A DNA stretch of 64,000 nucleotides from Mangrovicoccus sp. HB161399 (GTDB lineage: Bacteria > Pseudomonadota > Alphaproteobacteria > Rhodobacterales > Rhodobacteraceae): the NCBI RefSeq assembly GCF_013184745.1, contig NZ_JAATVU010000024.1, positions 1-64,000 on the forward strand, written 5' to 3'. Of this stretch, positions 17,203-25,145 are shown piece by piece (the first letter of the stretch is position 1; each line of letters opens with the position of its first letter). Made by a program: the position numbers and the translations under genes. The notes beneath the pieces are model-generated. The model was not told the DNA's origin. It saw only the letters and a list, made by a program, of their open reading frames with translations, and ran no database searches.

Positions 17203-17484
17203 TCAGCTCCTGGTCAGGCGGATGCGGTGGAAGTTCCTGACCTTGCCGGTGAACGGGCCGAACCCCTTGATAGCGTCGAATTCCGGGGTTTCATAGGCCT
17301 CGGGGCCGGTGATGGTGTAGATCGCGACATGGCGCGGCCCGCCCTCGAGGCATTTCTCGCGCCGCGCATCGAGCCAGCCGGGACAGGCGAGGATATCGGG
17401 AACATGGGTGTTCTCGTACCAGTCGTCGAAAGCGGCCTCGTCCTCGGGGTCGACATCGACGAACACGATATGGGTCTGGGTCAC
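17203..17484 (-). CDS. Small dimeric alpha-beta-barrel protein (EthD/DUF-like)
   Basis: 93 residues. The pattern FVDVDPEDEAAFDDWYENTH-VPDIL followed by a second half with AIYTITGPEAYETPEF resembles the W-Y-x-x-x-H segment of EthD-type and related ferredoxin-like dimeric barrels. The reaction, if any, is unknown. The start is GTG at 17484, which overlaps the stop of the upstream DHDPS-family gene (GTGA) and has GGAGGTG a few bases before it. A longer open frame upstream belongs to that gene. Confidence 0.65.
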   Translation of the reverse strand: MTQTHIVFVDVDPEDEAAFDDWYENTHVPDILACPGWLDARREKCLEGGPRHVAIYTITGPEAYETPEFDAIKGFGPFTGKVRNFHRIRLTRS

Positions 17485-18395
17485 CGGGACACCTCCAGGC
17501 AGGGTTGAAGCGCCGCCATCAGCGCCGCGGCCTCTTCCGCGGAAATGGCGGGGGTCGGCGCGCGGCAATGGGCGCTGCCGATGCGGCCGAGCGCGGCGAG
17601 CATCGCCTTGAGCCGCGCCGCGGCGAGATGGCCGGGAGCGGCGTAGACCAGCCGCGCAAGCCTGTAGATGCGCTCGTGCAGGTCGCGCGCGGCGTCGATG
17701 CGGCCCTCGCGGACATGGGCATCGAGCGCGACGATGGCCTCCGGGATCACCGCGGCCAGGCTGACTGCGCTGCCATCCGAGCCGATCAGGAAGCAGGGAA
17801 ACAGGTGCTCGTCGCCCGAGGCCATCACCGCCACGTCCGGGCGCAGGGCGCGGGCGACCCGGCGGGTGCCCTCATAGGCGCGGGTCTCCCAGGAGCCTTC
17901 CTTGATGCCCGCGACGGCGCCGATCTCCAGCAGCCGCGCCAGAAGATCGTCGCCATAGTGCAGCCCGCCCGAACCGGTCGAGCCCTGGAACAGGTAGATC
18001 GGCGCGCCGGTGCCCTCGGCAATGCCGCGGTGATGGGCGACGACGGCGCGCGGATCGGGCCCGAGCGCCCAGGAGAAGGGCGCAAAGACCATGACCGCAT
18101 CGGCCCCGGCGGCCATCGCCGCCTGCCCGTCCGCCACCGCCTGCGCCGTGGACTCGGCCCCGACCGCAGCCAGCAGCCGCGCCTCGGGCAGCGTGGCACG
18201 GGCGAGCCGCACAACCTCGGCCGCCTCCTCGCGGGAGAAGAAGACCCCCTCCCCCGCATGGCCGTTAAGCAAGAGCCCCGCCAGCCCCGGAACGCGGCCC
18301 ATTTCGGCGAAATGGCGCTCCATGCTGGCCAGGTCGAGCGCGCCGTCGGCCTGCATCGGCGCGATGGTGGCGGCGTAGATCCCGCCCGCGGTCAC
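17481..18395 (-). CDS. DHDPS-family protein, NGHAGE type (copy 1)
   Basis: 304 residues, class I aldolase barrel. The Schiff-base lysine is kept in GIKEGSW (Lys165). Two other family landmarks are changed: the G-T-T-G-E loop reads NGHAGE (44-49), and the tyrosine of the Y-N-x-P motif is replaced (IYLFQGS, Phe136). The enzyme can thus form an imine with a 2-oxo acid but should not use the standard proton relay. It starts with GTG at 18395 in a GTGA overlap with copy 2. The two copies are related tandem paralogues. The substrate is unknown. Confidence 0.85.
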   Translation of the reverse strand: MTAGGIYAATIAPMQADGALDLASMERHFAEMGRVPGLAGLLLNGHAGEGVFFSREEAAEVVRLARATLPEARLLAAVGAESTAQAVADGQAAMAAGADAVMVFAPFSWALGPDPRAVVAHHRGIAEGTGAPIYLFQGSTGSGGLHYGDDLLARLLEIGAVAGIKEGSWETRAYEGTRRVARALRPDVAVMASGDEHLFPCFLIGSDGSAVSLAAVIPEAIVALDAHVREGRIDAARDLHERIYRLARLVYAAPGHLAAARLKAMLAALGRIGSAHCRAPTPAISAEEAAALMAALQPCLEVSR

Positions 18396-19321
18396 AGCAG
18401 CCCGGCCCCGGCCAGCGCCTTGCGCACGCCCTCGACGACCTCGTCCGACTGCGGCAGGAGCGGCAGGCGCGGCGCGGAATTCCCGATCACGCCCATCAGC
18501 CTGAGCCCGTCCTTCATGCGGGTATGCATGTCAATGACCGGGGCCGGCCCGTAGATCGCGCGCACCACCGGATAGAGCCGGTCATTCGCCGCGCGCATCG
18601 CCGCCAGATCGCCCGCCTCGGAGGCGTCCCAGAGGTCCTTCAGGAGCCCCGGCGCCAGCGAGGCGAGCCCCGACAGGATGCCGTCGCCGCCAAGTGCCAC
18701 CTGCGCGAAGAACCAGTGGAAATTCGACGGCAGGATCGCGACGTCCGGCGCCGCCGCCTTGATCGCGCGGCGGTTCTCGTCATAGGCCAGCAGCGTCGCC
18801 GAGCCCTCCTTGACGGCGATGACCTCGGGGATCTGCGCCATCTCCGCGAGGACCGGCGTCGAGAAGCCGAAGCCCGAGGCGATCGGGAACTGGAAGACCG
18901 AGAGCGGCATGGCAAGCTCGCCCGCCAGCTTCTCCATGAACTTCACCGGCGCGGCGGTACTGGCGTTGCCGCCGCCCAGAGCCTCGGCCGGGAAGATCAC
19001 CGCGACATCGGCCCCGGCCTCGCGTGCGGCTTCGGACTGCTCGCGCGCCTCCGGATAGCCGGTCGGCACGACGCCGGCCAGCAGCACCCGGTCCGGACCG
19101 ATCTGGTCGCGGGTGCGCTTGATCACCTCGGCTTTCTCCGCCGCGGTCAGCGCGGTCGCCTCGCCGGCATGGCCGTTGACGAAGACGCAGTCGGTGGTCG
19201 CGGGCTGCGCGCAGTGATCCAGAACGGCGGCATAGCCGTCCCAGTCGATGGCGCCGGCCTCGTCGAAGGGCAGCACCGTCGCCACGGTGATCCCGCGCAG
19301 ATCTTTGCCGGTAACGTTCAT
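18392..19321 (-). CDS. DHDPS-family protein, NGHAGE type (copy 2)
   Basis: 309 residues, same fold as copy 1. The lysine is in VIAVKEGS (Lys171); the loop reads NGHAGE (49-54); the Y-N-x-P position is VFQFP (Phe143). It shares the changed motifs with copy 1 but is clearly diverged elsewhere, so the pair may form a hetero-oligomer or act on successive intermediates. The ATG at 19321 overlaps the stop of the MaoC gene upstream (ATGA); the frame continues upstream but only as shadow. Function is inferred only to the level of a carbon-carbon lyase or hydratase. Confidence 0.85.
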   Translation of the reverse strand: MNVTGKDLRGITVATVLPFDEAGAIDWDGYAAVLDHCAQPATTDCVFVNGHAGEATALTAAEKAEVIKRTRDQIGPDRVLLAGVVPTGYPEAREQSEAAREAGADVAVIFPAEALGGGNASTAAPVKFMEKLAGELAMPLSVFQFPIASGFGFSTPVLAEMAQIPEVIAVKEGSATLLAYDENRRAIKAAAPDVAILPSNFHWFFAQVALGGDGILSGLASLAPGLLKDLWDASEAGDLAAMRAANDRLYPVVRAIYGPAPVIDMHTRMKDGLRLMGVIGNSAPRLPLLPQSDEVVEGVRKALAGAGLL

Positions 19322-19755
19322 GTCGTGCTCGCTTTCTTGCGGGGGAATTTCAGGGTGGCGTCGACCTTCAGCACCTCGGTGCCCTCCTGGTTGCGGGCCG
19401 AGGCCTGCCAGTCGACGGTGCGGGCCTCCTCGTCCTTGGCCGAGACCCACAGCTCGAAGGTCAGCGTGTCGCCGTAGCGCACCGCGCCGGTGAACCAGAA
19501 GCAGTCGCGGATCGACACGCCGAGCGTGCCGACCAGTTCCGCCGAGAGGATCGAGGTGCAGATGCCGCCGATCAGGATGCCCGGCGCCAGCCGCTCGCCG
19601 AAGCGGGTGGTGGTGGCATAGTCGTCATCGACATGGACCGGACCGAAATCGCCGGTCGCCGCGACATACATCGCGCCATCGGCTTCGGTGACGGTCTTGG
19701 TGATCGACACCCGGTCGCCGACCTGGATGTCGTCGATGGGCCTCAGCTCATACAT
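19318..19755 (-). CDS. MaoC family hot-dog protein
   Basis: 145 residues. AATGDFGPVHVDDDYA holds the Asp and His of the hydratase motif, with Gly in place of the usual Asn, and the following RLAPGILIGG fits. It probably hydrates or dehydrates a CoA thioester. It overlaps the next MaoC gene by 8 bases and the DHDPS copy 2 gene by an ATGA. Two single hot-dog genes in tandem often make one active heterodimer. Confidence 0.85.
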   Translation of the reverse strand: MYELRPIDDIQVGDRVSITKTVTEADGAMYVAATGDFGPVHVDDDYATTTRFGERLAPGILIGGICTSILSAELVGTLGVSIRDCFWFTGAVRYGDTLTFELWVSAKDEEARTVDWQASARNQEGTEVLKVDATLKFPRKKASTT

Positions 19756-20155
19756 CGGCGGCCACGCGGCCGAGCCGCGCCTCGCCCTCGATCACCTTTT
19801 CCCCGCCGCAAGTGCCCGCGAGGTCGAAGGTGATCACGCCGTTGGTCGATGCGACCGTGGCGGTGGCGGCCAGGGTCTCGCCGACGGAAAGCGGGCGGAC
19901 GAAGCGCAGCGAGACCGACTCGATCCGCCAGCCGGGACCGGAGAGCCGCGCCATCGCGGTGGAGAACAGGCTGCCTGCCGCCAGCTCGAACACCGCCATG
20001 TCGGCCAGCCCGGCCGCCTGTGCCTTCACCCGGTCGACATGCAGCGGGTCCATGTCTCCGGAAATCCCGGTGTAGAAGCCCTGCTCGGCCACGGTCATCG
20101 TCTTGCGGAAGGTGACGGAGGCGCCCGTCTCGATCTTGGTCATGGGTCTGCTCAC
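19748..20155 (-). CDS. MaoC-like hot-dog protein
   Basis: 135 residues. The motif is GISGDMDPLHVDRVKA, so the Asp/His pair is present but the Asn is again replaced. The start is taken as GTG at 20155 because it overlaps the acyl-CoA dehydrogenase stop (GTGA), a pattern repeated through the operon; an ATG at 20143 would drop four residues. It is a likely partner of the neighbouring MaoC protein. Confidence 0.82.
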   Translation of the reverse strand: MSRPMTKIETGASVTFRKTMTVAEQGFYTGISGDMDPLHVDRVKAQAAGLADMAVFELAAGSLFSTAMARLSGPGWRIESVSLRFVRPLSVGETLAATATVASTNGVITFDLAGTCGGEKVIEGEARLGRVAADV

Positions 20156-21315
20156 AGGCTCAGGCCGCGCTTGATCACGGAACGCGCGATCAGCATGCGG
20201 TGGATTTCGGAGGTGCCGTCATAGATCCGCGTCACCCGGGCATCGCGGTAGATCCGCTCCAGCGGCAGGTCCTTGGCGAAGCCCGAGCCGCCGAAGACCT
20301 GGATGCCGCGGTCGGCGACCCGGCCCAGCATCTCCGAGGCCATGACCTTGACCATGGAAACCTTGTCGCGGGCGTCGATGCCCTGATCGACCTCCCAGGC
20401 GGTGTTCATGACGGCCATGCGGGTGGCAAAGATCTCGATGGCGCTGTCGGCGATCATCTGCTGGACCATCTGGAACTCGCCGATCGGCTGGCCGAACTGC
20501 TTCCGCTCGGCGGCATGGGTGCGCATCATCTCGAGGACGCGGCTGGCCATGCCCACGGCGCGCGCGCCGATATGGCCCAGCCGGATGCCCGACACGTTGG
20601 CCATCATCACCTTGAACCCGTTGCCGACCTCGCCCAGCACATTGCCCGCGGGCACGCGGCAGTTGTCGAAGGCGAGCTCCGCATGGCCATAGCCGCGATG
20701 CCCCATCATCGGCTGCTTGCCGACCACGGTGAAGCCCGGCGTGCCCTTGTCGACCAGCAGCAGCGAGATGCCGCCGCGCGCGCCCTTCTCGGCATCGGTC
20801 ACCGCCATGACAATGACGTAATCGGCAATGTCGCCATCCGAGATGAAATGCTTCGTCCCGTTCAGCACCCACTCGTCGCCGTCGAGATGCGCCTTTGTGC
20901 GGATCGCCGCCGCGTCGGACCCGGCGCCCGGCTCGGTGATCGCCATGGCGCAGATCTTGTCGCCCTTGACCAGCGGATAGAGGTACTTCTGGCGAAGCGC
21001 CTCGTCGGCCAGCTGCTCCATCATCGGATAGCACTGGCCGAAGATCCGCCGGATCAGCGCATCCGAGGTCTGGCCGAGCTGCTCCTCGACGAGGCACATG
21101 TCCAGAACGCCCAGGCCAGCGCCGCCGACGTCCTCGGACATGTTCATCGCATAGAGCCCCAGCGCCTGCGCCTCGGCCTTGACCTCGGCGAGCTTGGCAG
21201 GCGGGATCTCGGCATTGGCCTCGGTCTCGGCCTCGAGCGGCTGCACCTTGTCGCGGATGAACTGGCCGACCGTCTCGGTGACCATCTTCATCTCGTCGGA
21301 AATCGTGAAATCCAT
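20152..21315 (-). CDS. Acyl-CoA dehydrogenase with Asp at the catalytic Glu position
   Basis: 387 residues, complete family member: MAITEPGAGSDAAAIRTKA, then GTKHFISDGDIADYVIVMA, then the C-terminal RIYDGTSEIHRMLIARSVIK. In the common medium-chain type enzymes the last motif is YEGT with Glu as the base; here it is YDGT. Some relatives have the same change, so activity is not excluded, but the active site differs from the enzyme at 6389-7531. It is the second gene of the operon, 20 bases after the CoA-transferase gene. Confidence 0.9.
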   Translation of the reverse strand: MDFTISDEMKMVTETVGQFIRDKVQPLEAETEANAEIPPAKLAEVKAEAQALGLYAMNMSEDVGGAGLGVLDMCLVEEQLGQTSDALIRRIFGQCYPMMEQLADEALRQKYLYPLVKGDKICAMAITEPGAGSDAAAIRTKAHLDGDEWVLNGTKHFISDGDIADYVIVMAVTDAEKGARGGISLLLVDKGTPGFTVVGKQPMMGHRGYGHAELAFDNCRVPAGNVLGEVGNGFKVMMANVSGIRLGHIGARAVGMASRVLEMMRTHAAERKQFGQPIGEFQMVQQMIADSAIEIFATRMAVMNTAWEVDQGIDARDKVSMVKVMASEMLGRVADRGIQVFGGSGFAKDLPLERIYRDARVTRIYDGTSEIHRMLIARSVIKRGLSL

Positions 21316-21335
21316 CGTCTTCTTCCTGTCCTGCC

Positions 21336-22538
21336 TCAGACGCTCATGCGGTCGGTCTGGGCCACGGCGCCGCTCTCCAGCAGCGCGTCGATTTCGGTTG
21401 CGGAATAGCCCGCCTCGGCCAGCACCTCGCGGGTCTGCGCGCCGAGCGCCTGCGGCGGCAGCCGGAGATCGGCGGCCGCGCCATCCATGCGGATCGGGCT
21501 GGAGATCAGCGTCATCGGGCTGCCGTCGCGGGTCTCGGTGTCGACCAGCCCGCCCAGATGCACGAGCTGCGGGTTGCCGCGCAGGCTGTCATAGTCGCGC
21601 ACCACCTCGTGCCAGACGCCGGCCGCCTCGAGCTTGGGCAGGGCTTCGTCCATCGCCATCCTGGCCATCGCCCCGGCCACGGCCGAGCTGACCTCGCCGC
21701 GGCGGTCGAACCCGTCCTTGTCGGAGAAGCCGACGATCGCGTCCAGGTCCAGCGCCTTGCCGATCTGCGAGGGCGTCGACATCGAGATCATCACATGGCC
21801 GTCGGTGCAGGCATAGATGCCGTAGGGGCCGGGGCTGAACCAGTTGGCCATGCCCTGCTGCCCGCGCGGCCCGGCATGCTCGGCGCCGTTCAGCCAGGCG
21901 GTGACCGACTCGCCCTGCAGGTCGATGGCCGCCTGCAGCATGTTGACCTCGACGCGGCGGCCCTTGCCGGTGCGGCCGCGTTCCAGCAGGGCCGCGAGGA
22001 TTCCCGCCACGGTCAGCGCCGCCGCATGGTGGTCGATCGGCACCGAGCCGACGGCCACGGGGCCGTGCTCCATGCTGCCGGTATGGGCGGCCAGCCCGGT
22101 CATCGCCTGCAGCAGGATGTCCTGGCCCGGGCGCTTGGCATAGGGACCGTCCGGGCCGAAGCCGGTGGTGGCGGCATAGACGAGCCCGGGATTGATCGCG
22201 CGCAGCACGTCTTCGCCGAGGCCGAGCTTTTCCAGCGTGCCGGGGCGGAAATTCTCCATCACCACATCGGCGCCGGCGACCAGCCGCTTGACCGCGGCGA
22301 CGCCCTCGGGCGATTTCAGGTCCACCGCAATCGAACGCTTGTTGCGCCCGGTGGTCATGTGGTTGACCGAGATGCCGTCGACGAAGCGGTTGCCGACCGC
22401 CCAGTTGCGCTGGAACGCCCCGGTCAGCGGTTCGACCGCGACGACATCCGCCCCGAGATCCCCCAGATGCTGTGCCGCTGCCGGCCCCGAGAGGAAATGG
22501 TTGAAACTGAGAACCCTGATGCCGTCTAACGCGCCCAT
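21336..22538 (-). CDS. CoA-transferase family III (CaiB/BaiF type)
   Basis: 400 residues. The N-terminus (GIRVLSFNHFLSGPAAAQHL), VDLKSPEGVAAVKRLVAGAD and VVMENFRPGTLEKLGLG are standard family III motifs; the catalytic Asp lies in the DILLQAMTGLAAHTG region. It moves CoA from a thioester donor to the free acid, so the pathway needs no ATP at this step. It is the first gene of the leftward operon that runs to 16250. AT-rich promoter sequence with small dyads lies upstream at 22590-22645. Confidence 0.92.
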   Translation of the reverse strand: MGALDGIRVLSFNHFLSGPAAAQHLGDLGADVVAVEPLTGAFQRNWAVGNRFVDGISVNHMTTGRNKRSIAVDLKSPEGVAAVKRLVAGADVVMENFRPGTLEKLGLGEDVLRAINPGLVYAATTGFGPDGPYAKRPGQDILLQAMTGLAAHTGSMEHGPVAVGSVPIDHHAAALTVAGILAALLERGRTGKGRRVEVNMLQAAIDLQGESVTAWLNGAEHAGPRGQQGMANWFSPGPYGIYACTDGHVMISMSTPSQIGKALDLDAIVGFSDKDGFDRRGEVSSAVAGAMARMAMDEALPKLEAAGVWHEVVRDYDSLRGNPQLVHLGGLVDTETRDGSPMTLISSPIRMDGAAADLRLPPQALGAQTREVLAEAGYSATEIDALLESGAVAQTDRMSV

Positions 22539-22568
22539 AGGCCGTACCCCGCTGTCTGTTGCCGGGAC

Positions 22569-22643
22569 CCTAGGCCTAGGACGTCGCCACGTGAATATCA
22601 GTTTCTATGCTAAAAATGGGATGATAATTCGTATTCCAAATAC
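22569..22643. promoter_or_regulatory. Upstream region of the CoA-transferase operon with dyads
   Basis: A tandem pair of CCTAGG palindromes (22569-22580) is followed by an AT-rich stretch holding GTATT-CCA-AATAC (22631-22643). The region between the operon start and the convergent regulator gene is the only promoter-sized gap for the eight-gene operon. Which protein binds is unknown; the LysR encoded in the operon is one candidate. Confidence 0.35.
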
Positions 22644-22769
22644 TCTGCCAACCGTCTCCCGCCGGTGCAGGCCGGTCGGTCCTGCTTGGCTGCACACCTG
22701 TCGGCCGCAGCGCGCCCGCGGGGTCCGGCAGTGAAAAATGGCATGGTGACGGGGCGCTGGCCCTGGCCT

Positions 22770-24563
22770 TCAGGGACCGGCAACCAAGTTGCGGGCGGTG
22801 CCGATGCCGCCGACTAGCGCGGCGACGAGTTCCTCGGTCAAGCCCATGTCGCGCAGGAAGGGCTCGGGATCCGCGCCGATCAGCGCATGGTCCTCCATCC
22901 GGGCCAGCGCGGTTCTGGTCTCCGGTGCCTGGCCGATCGCGCCCTGGGCGATGGCGACCAGCATGTAGCCGGCACCGAGCCCGTCGCTTGTCGAACGCTC
23001 CGCGAAGTCCAGCATCTCGGCGTTGCTGCCCTTCAGGTATCGGTCGATGGCGAGGAAATAGAAATACCAGGGCGGCGCGCCGCTGCTGAGCGCCACGGCG
23101 GACTCCAGCAGCGGGATTCCGTCGGCGAAATTGCCCCGCGCGGCCAGCCGCCAGCCCAGCTGCGCCTGCGTGTCCGGGTCGTTGGGATTGAGCCGCAGCG
23201 CCTGCCATCCCAGCCGTTCCGAGGCCGCGTAATTGCCCCGGTAGTACTGGATGGCCGAGAGCGATTTCAGCGCCAGGAGGCTGTCCGGATCGAGCCGCAC
23301 CGCCTCGGCACCCGCTTCGTAGGCGCCGGCCACCCGGTCTTCCTCCGGAGTGCCGCTGCCATAGCCGAACCGCACGGCATCGAGCCTGAGCCAGCCCAGC
23401 ATCGCCCAGGCATCGGCATAGCCCGGCTGGCGGCCCACCGTTTCCTCCAGGCAGCCAAAGGCAGGCGCAAATTTGGCCTTGGAGAAGTTCCGCCGGTAGT
23501 CATAGGCGCGCAGCACGCAGAGATAGCCGGCGAGGTCGGCCATGCCCGGCTCCGTGCTGCGGCGGCGCAGGTCTTCCGGCACGGCGCCGTAGGGCTGGCC
23601 GAGCGCCCCGGCGATCTCGGCGGCCAGGTCCTGCTGCAAGTCGGCGATCCCGCCGGAGGCGAGGTCGCGGTGGTAGATCTGGCTCCAGCGCAGCAGCCCG
23701 CTGCGGGCATCCAGCAGCTGCACGATCACCGTCGCCCGGTCCGGCGCCAGCCGCGCGCTGCCGCTGACCACATAGCCGATTTCCGCGGCGCGGACGCTGT
23801 CCAGCGGATCGGCTCCCAGGCCGTCCATGCCGTTGCCCGGCACGGTGAAGAGCCGGAAACCCGGAAAGCGCATCAGGTCGACGGTGAGTTCCTGGCGGAG
23901 CCCGTCGGCAAGGCTGCGCACCTCTTCGCCGGAGCCGATGACATCGAAGGGCAGGACGGCGACGGCGGGACCTTCGAGCGCGGCACGCGGTGCCGGGGCG
24001 GGAGAGCTCCGCAGCAGCAGCCCGCCTGCCAGCAGCGCCAGGGCGAGGCAGGCCAGCCCGGCGGCGGCGGGCATGGCGTAGCGCCGCCAGTCCGGCAGGC
24101 GGCGCCCGGCGGGCGCGGCCGCGTCCTCCGGCGCGGGATCCGGCACGGGCGCGGGATCCGGAGCCGCGGGCACGGCCGCGGCCATGGCCGACTCGCTCCA
24201 GCCGAATTGCGGCTGGTAGCCGCCCTTCGGCATCGATATTCGCAGCGGATCGGCCTGGCCGCTGCCGGCATAGTAGCCGTCGAGATCGCGGCGCAGGCGG
24301 CGGGCTTCCAGCCGCACCACCGGATCCGCCTGGGCGTCGAAGCTTTCGTCGCGGCCGTAGACTTCGGTGGCGATGGTATAGCCCTTAAGCCTCTCCGCCC
24401 GGCCCGACAGGGACTCTTCGACGATGAAGCTCAGGAAGTCGCGGCGGTGTTCGCTGGCCAGGAAGTCGGAGCTGTCGAGGATCCTGCGGAGCGCGGCACG
24501 CACGTGGGACGGCGCCGGGTCGGCGCCGGATTCCAGCTCTAACAAATGCACATGCCCGGTCAT
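22770..24563 (-). CDS. Membrane-anchored winged-helix/TPR regulator (adenylate-cyclase-like)
   Basis: 597 residues. Residues 20-120 (ILDSSDFLASEHRRDFLSFI, GYTIATEVYGRDESFDAQAD, VVRLEARRLRRDL, ISMPKGGYQPQF) form the winged-helix-like DNA-binding domain found in proteins often labelled adenylate cyclase. There is no cyclase domain. A proline-rich linker and one membrane helix follow (about residues 167-190). The C-terminal half then has a TolB-like segment (AVLPFDVIGSGEEVRSLADG) and TPR-like repeats. It probably senses an envelope signal and controls the divergent sulfatase cluster. The ATG at 24563 was taken because MTGHVHLLELESG matches the family N-terminus; the frame upstream is not coding. 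Confidence 0.8.
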   Translation of the reverse strand: MTGHVHLLELESGADPAPSHVRAALRRILDSSDFLASEHRRDFLSFIVEESLSGRAERLKGYTIATEVYGRDESFDAQADPVVRLEARRLRRDLDGYYAGSGQADPLRISMPKGGYQPQFGWSESAMAAAVPAAPDPAPVPDPAPEDAAAPAGRRLPDWRRYAMPAAAGLACLALALLAGGLLLRSSPAPAPRAALEGPAVAVLPFDVIGSGEEVRSLADGLRQELTVDLMRFPGFRLFTVPGNGMDGLGADPLDSVRAAEIGYVVSGSARLAPDRATVIVQLLDARSGLLRWSQIYHRDLASGGIADLQQDLAAEIAGALGQPYGAVPEDLRRRSTEPGMADLAGYLCVLRAYDYRRNFSKAKFAPAFGCLEETVGRQPGYADAWAMLGWLRLDAVRFGYGSGTPEEDRVAGAYEAGAEAVRLDPDSLLALKSLSAIQYYRGNYAASERLGWQALRLNPNDPDTQAQLGWRLAARGNFADGIPLLESAVALSSGAPPWYFYFLAIDRYLKGSNAEMLDFAERSTSDGLGAGYMLVAIAQGAIGQAPETRTALARMEDHALIGADPEPFLRDMGLTEELVAALVGGIGTARNLVAGP

Positions 24564-24665
24564 TGTTCCGCACCGAGATAAATTCGCCTTCTCACGTTTA
24601 GGCGAGCAGCTGAGTCGTTTCCAGAAAATAGACAATGAGAGGACTGCGACGCCTTGGCACGATTC

Positions 24666-24737
24666 TTTCGCGAAGCCCCCGCGAAACGTGTTTTTGCACA
24701 TGTTTTCGGGAGTGTGCGAACCTGTTCGTACCTCCCG
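24666..24737. promoter_or_regulatory. Nested inverted repeats in the divergent control region
   Basis: TTTCGCG and CGCGAAA (24666-24672 and 24680-24686) flank seven bases. Further on, CGGGAG (24707-24712) and CTCCCG (24732-24737) enclose CGAAC-CT-GTTCG (24717-24728). These lie between the TPR regulator and the sulfatase operon and are candidate operators for that regulator. Confidence 0.45.
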
Positions 24738-24834
24738 GAAGACAGTTTTGCCGGCCAACTTGCCCGAAGTTGCAGTTCGCATGCCGTGGTCAGGCCGGGG
24801 CTGGGATAGCGGAAAAGGGCATTGGACGGGAGCC

Positions 24835-25080
24835 GTGGACAGAATCGTTTCGATCCTTGCGCGCTTTCCGGACCGGGAGCTGGACATCCGCCGGCGCTGC
24901 GCGACCGACCAGGGGTTCCGCGGAATCTGCAGCGACTACGAGGAAGCCACCCAGGCGCTGCGCCGGTGGCAGGACATTGCGGGGGCGGGATGCCGCCAGG
25001 CGGCGGACTATGCCGCCCTGCTGGAAGAACTGGAGCGCGAGATCCTCGCGCTTCTCGATGCCCGCCCGGGCAGCCGGTGA
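24835..25080 (+). CDS. Small conserved-looking helical protein, function unknown
   Basis: 81 residues, mostly helical and charged: VDRIVSILARFPDRELDIRR, a central DYEEATQALRRWQD and a C-terminal LLEELEREILALLD. No signal peptide or membrane segment. The GTG at 24835 is chosen because GACGGGAG precedes it and the helical pattern starts there; an in-frame ATG at 24781 would add 18 residues of unlikely composition. It sits 65 bases before the arylsulfatase gene on the same strand, so it is probably its leader cistron. Codon use matches the neighbours. I do not recognise a named family. Confidence 0.6.
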   Translation: MDRIVSILARFPDRELDIRRRCATDQGFRGICSDYEEATQALRRWQDIAGAGCRQAADYAALLEELEREILALLDARPGSR

Positions 25081-25145
25081 CCGGCGCGGGGCATGGCGGA
25101 CCGGGTGCTGCGGCAGTGAGCGGCGCCCCCGAACGGAGAGAGCGA

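Noticed and set aside
24424-24834. Upstream extension of the 81-residue protein
   Set aside because: It would run through the divergent promoter and the start of the TPR regulator; no ribosome site or helical pattern supports it.
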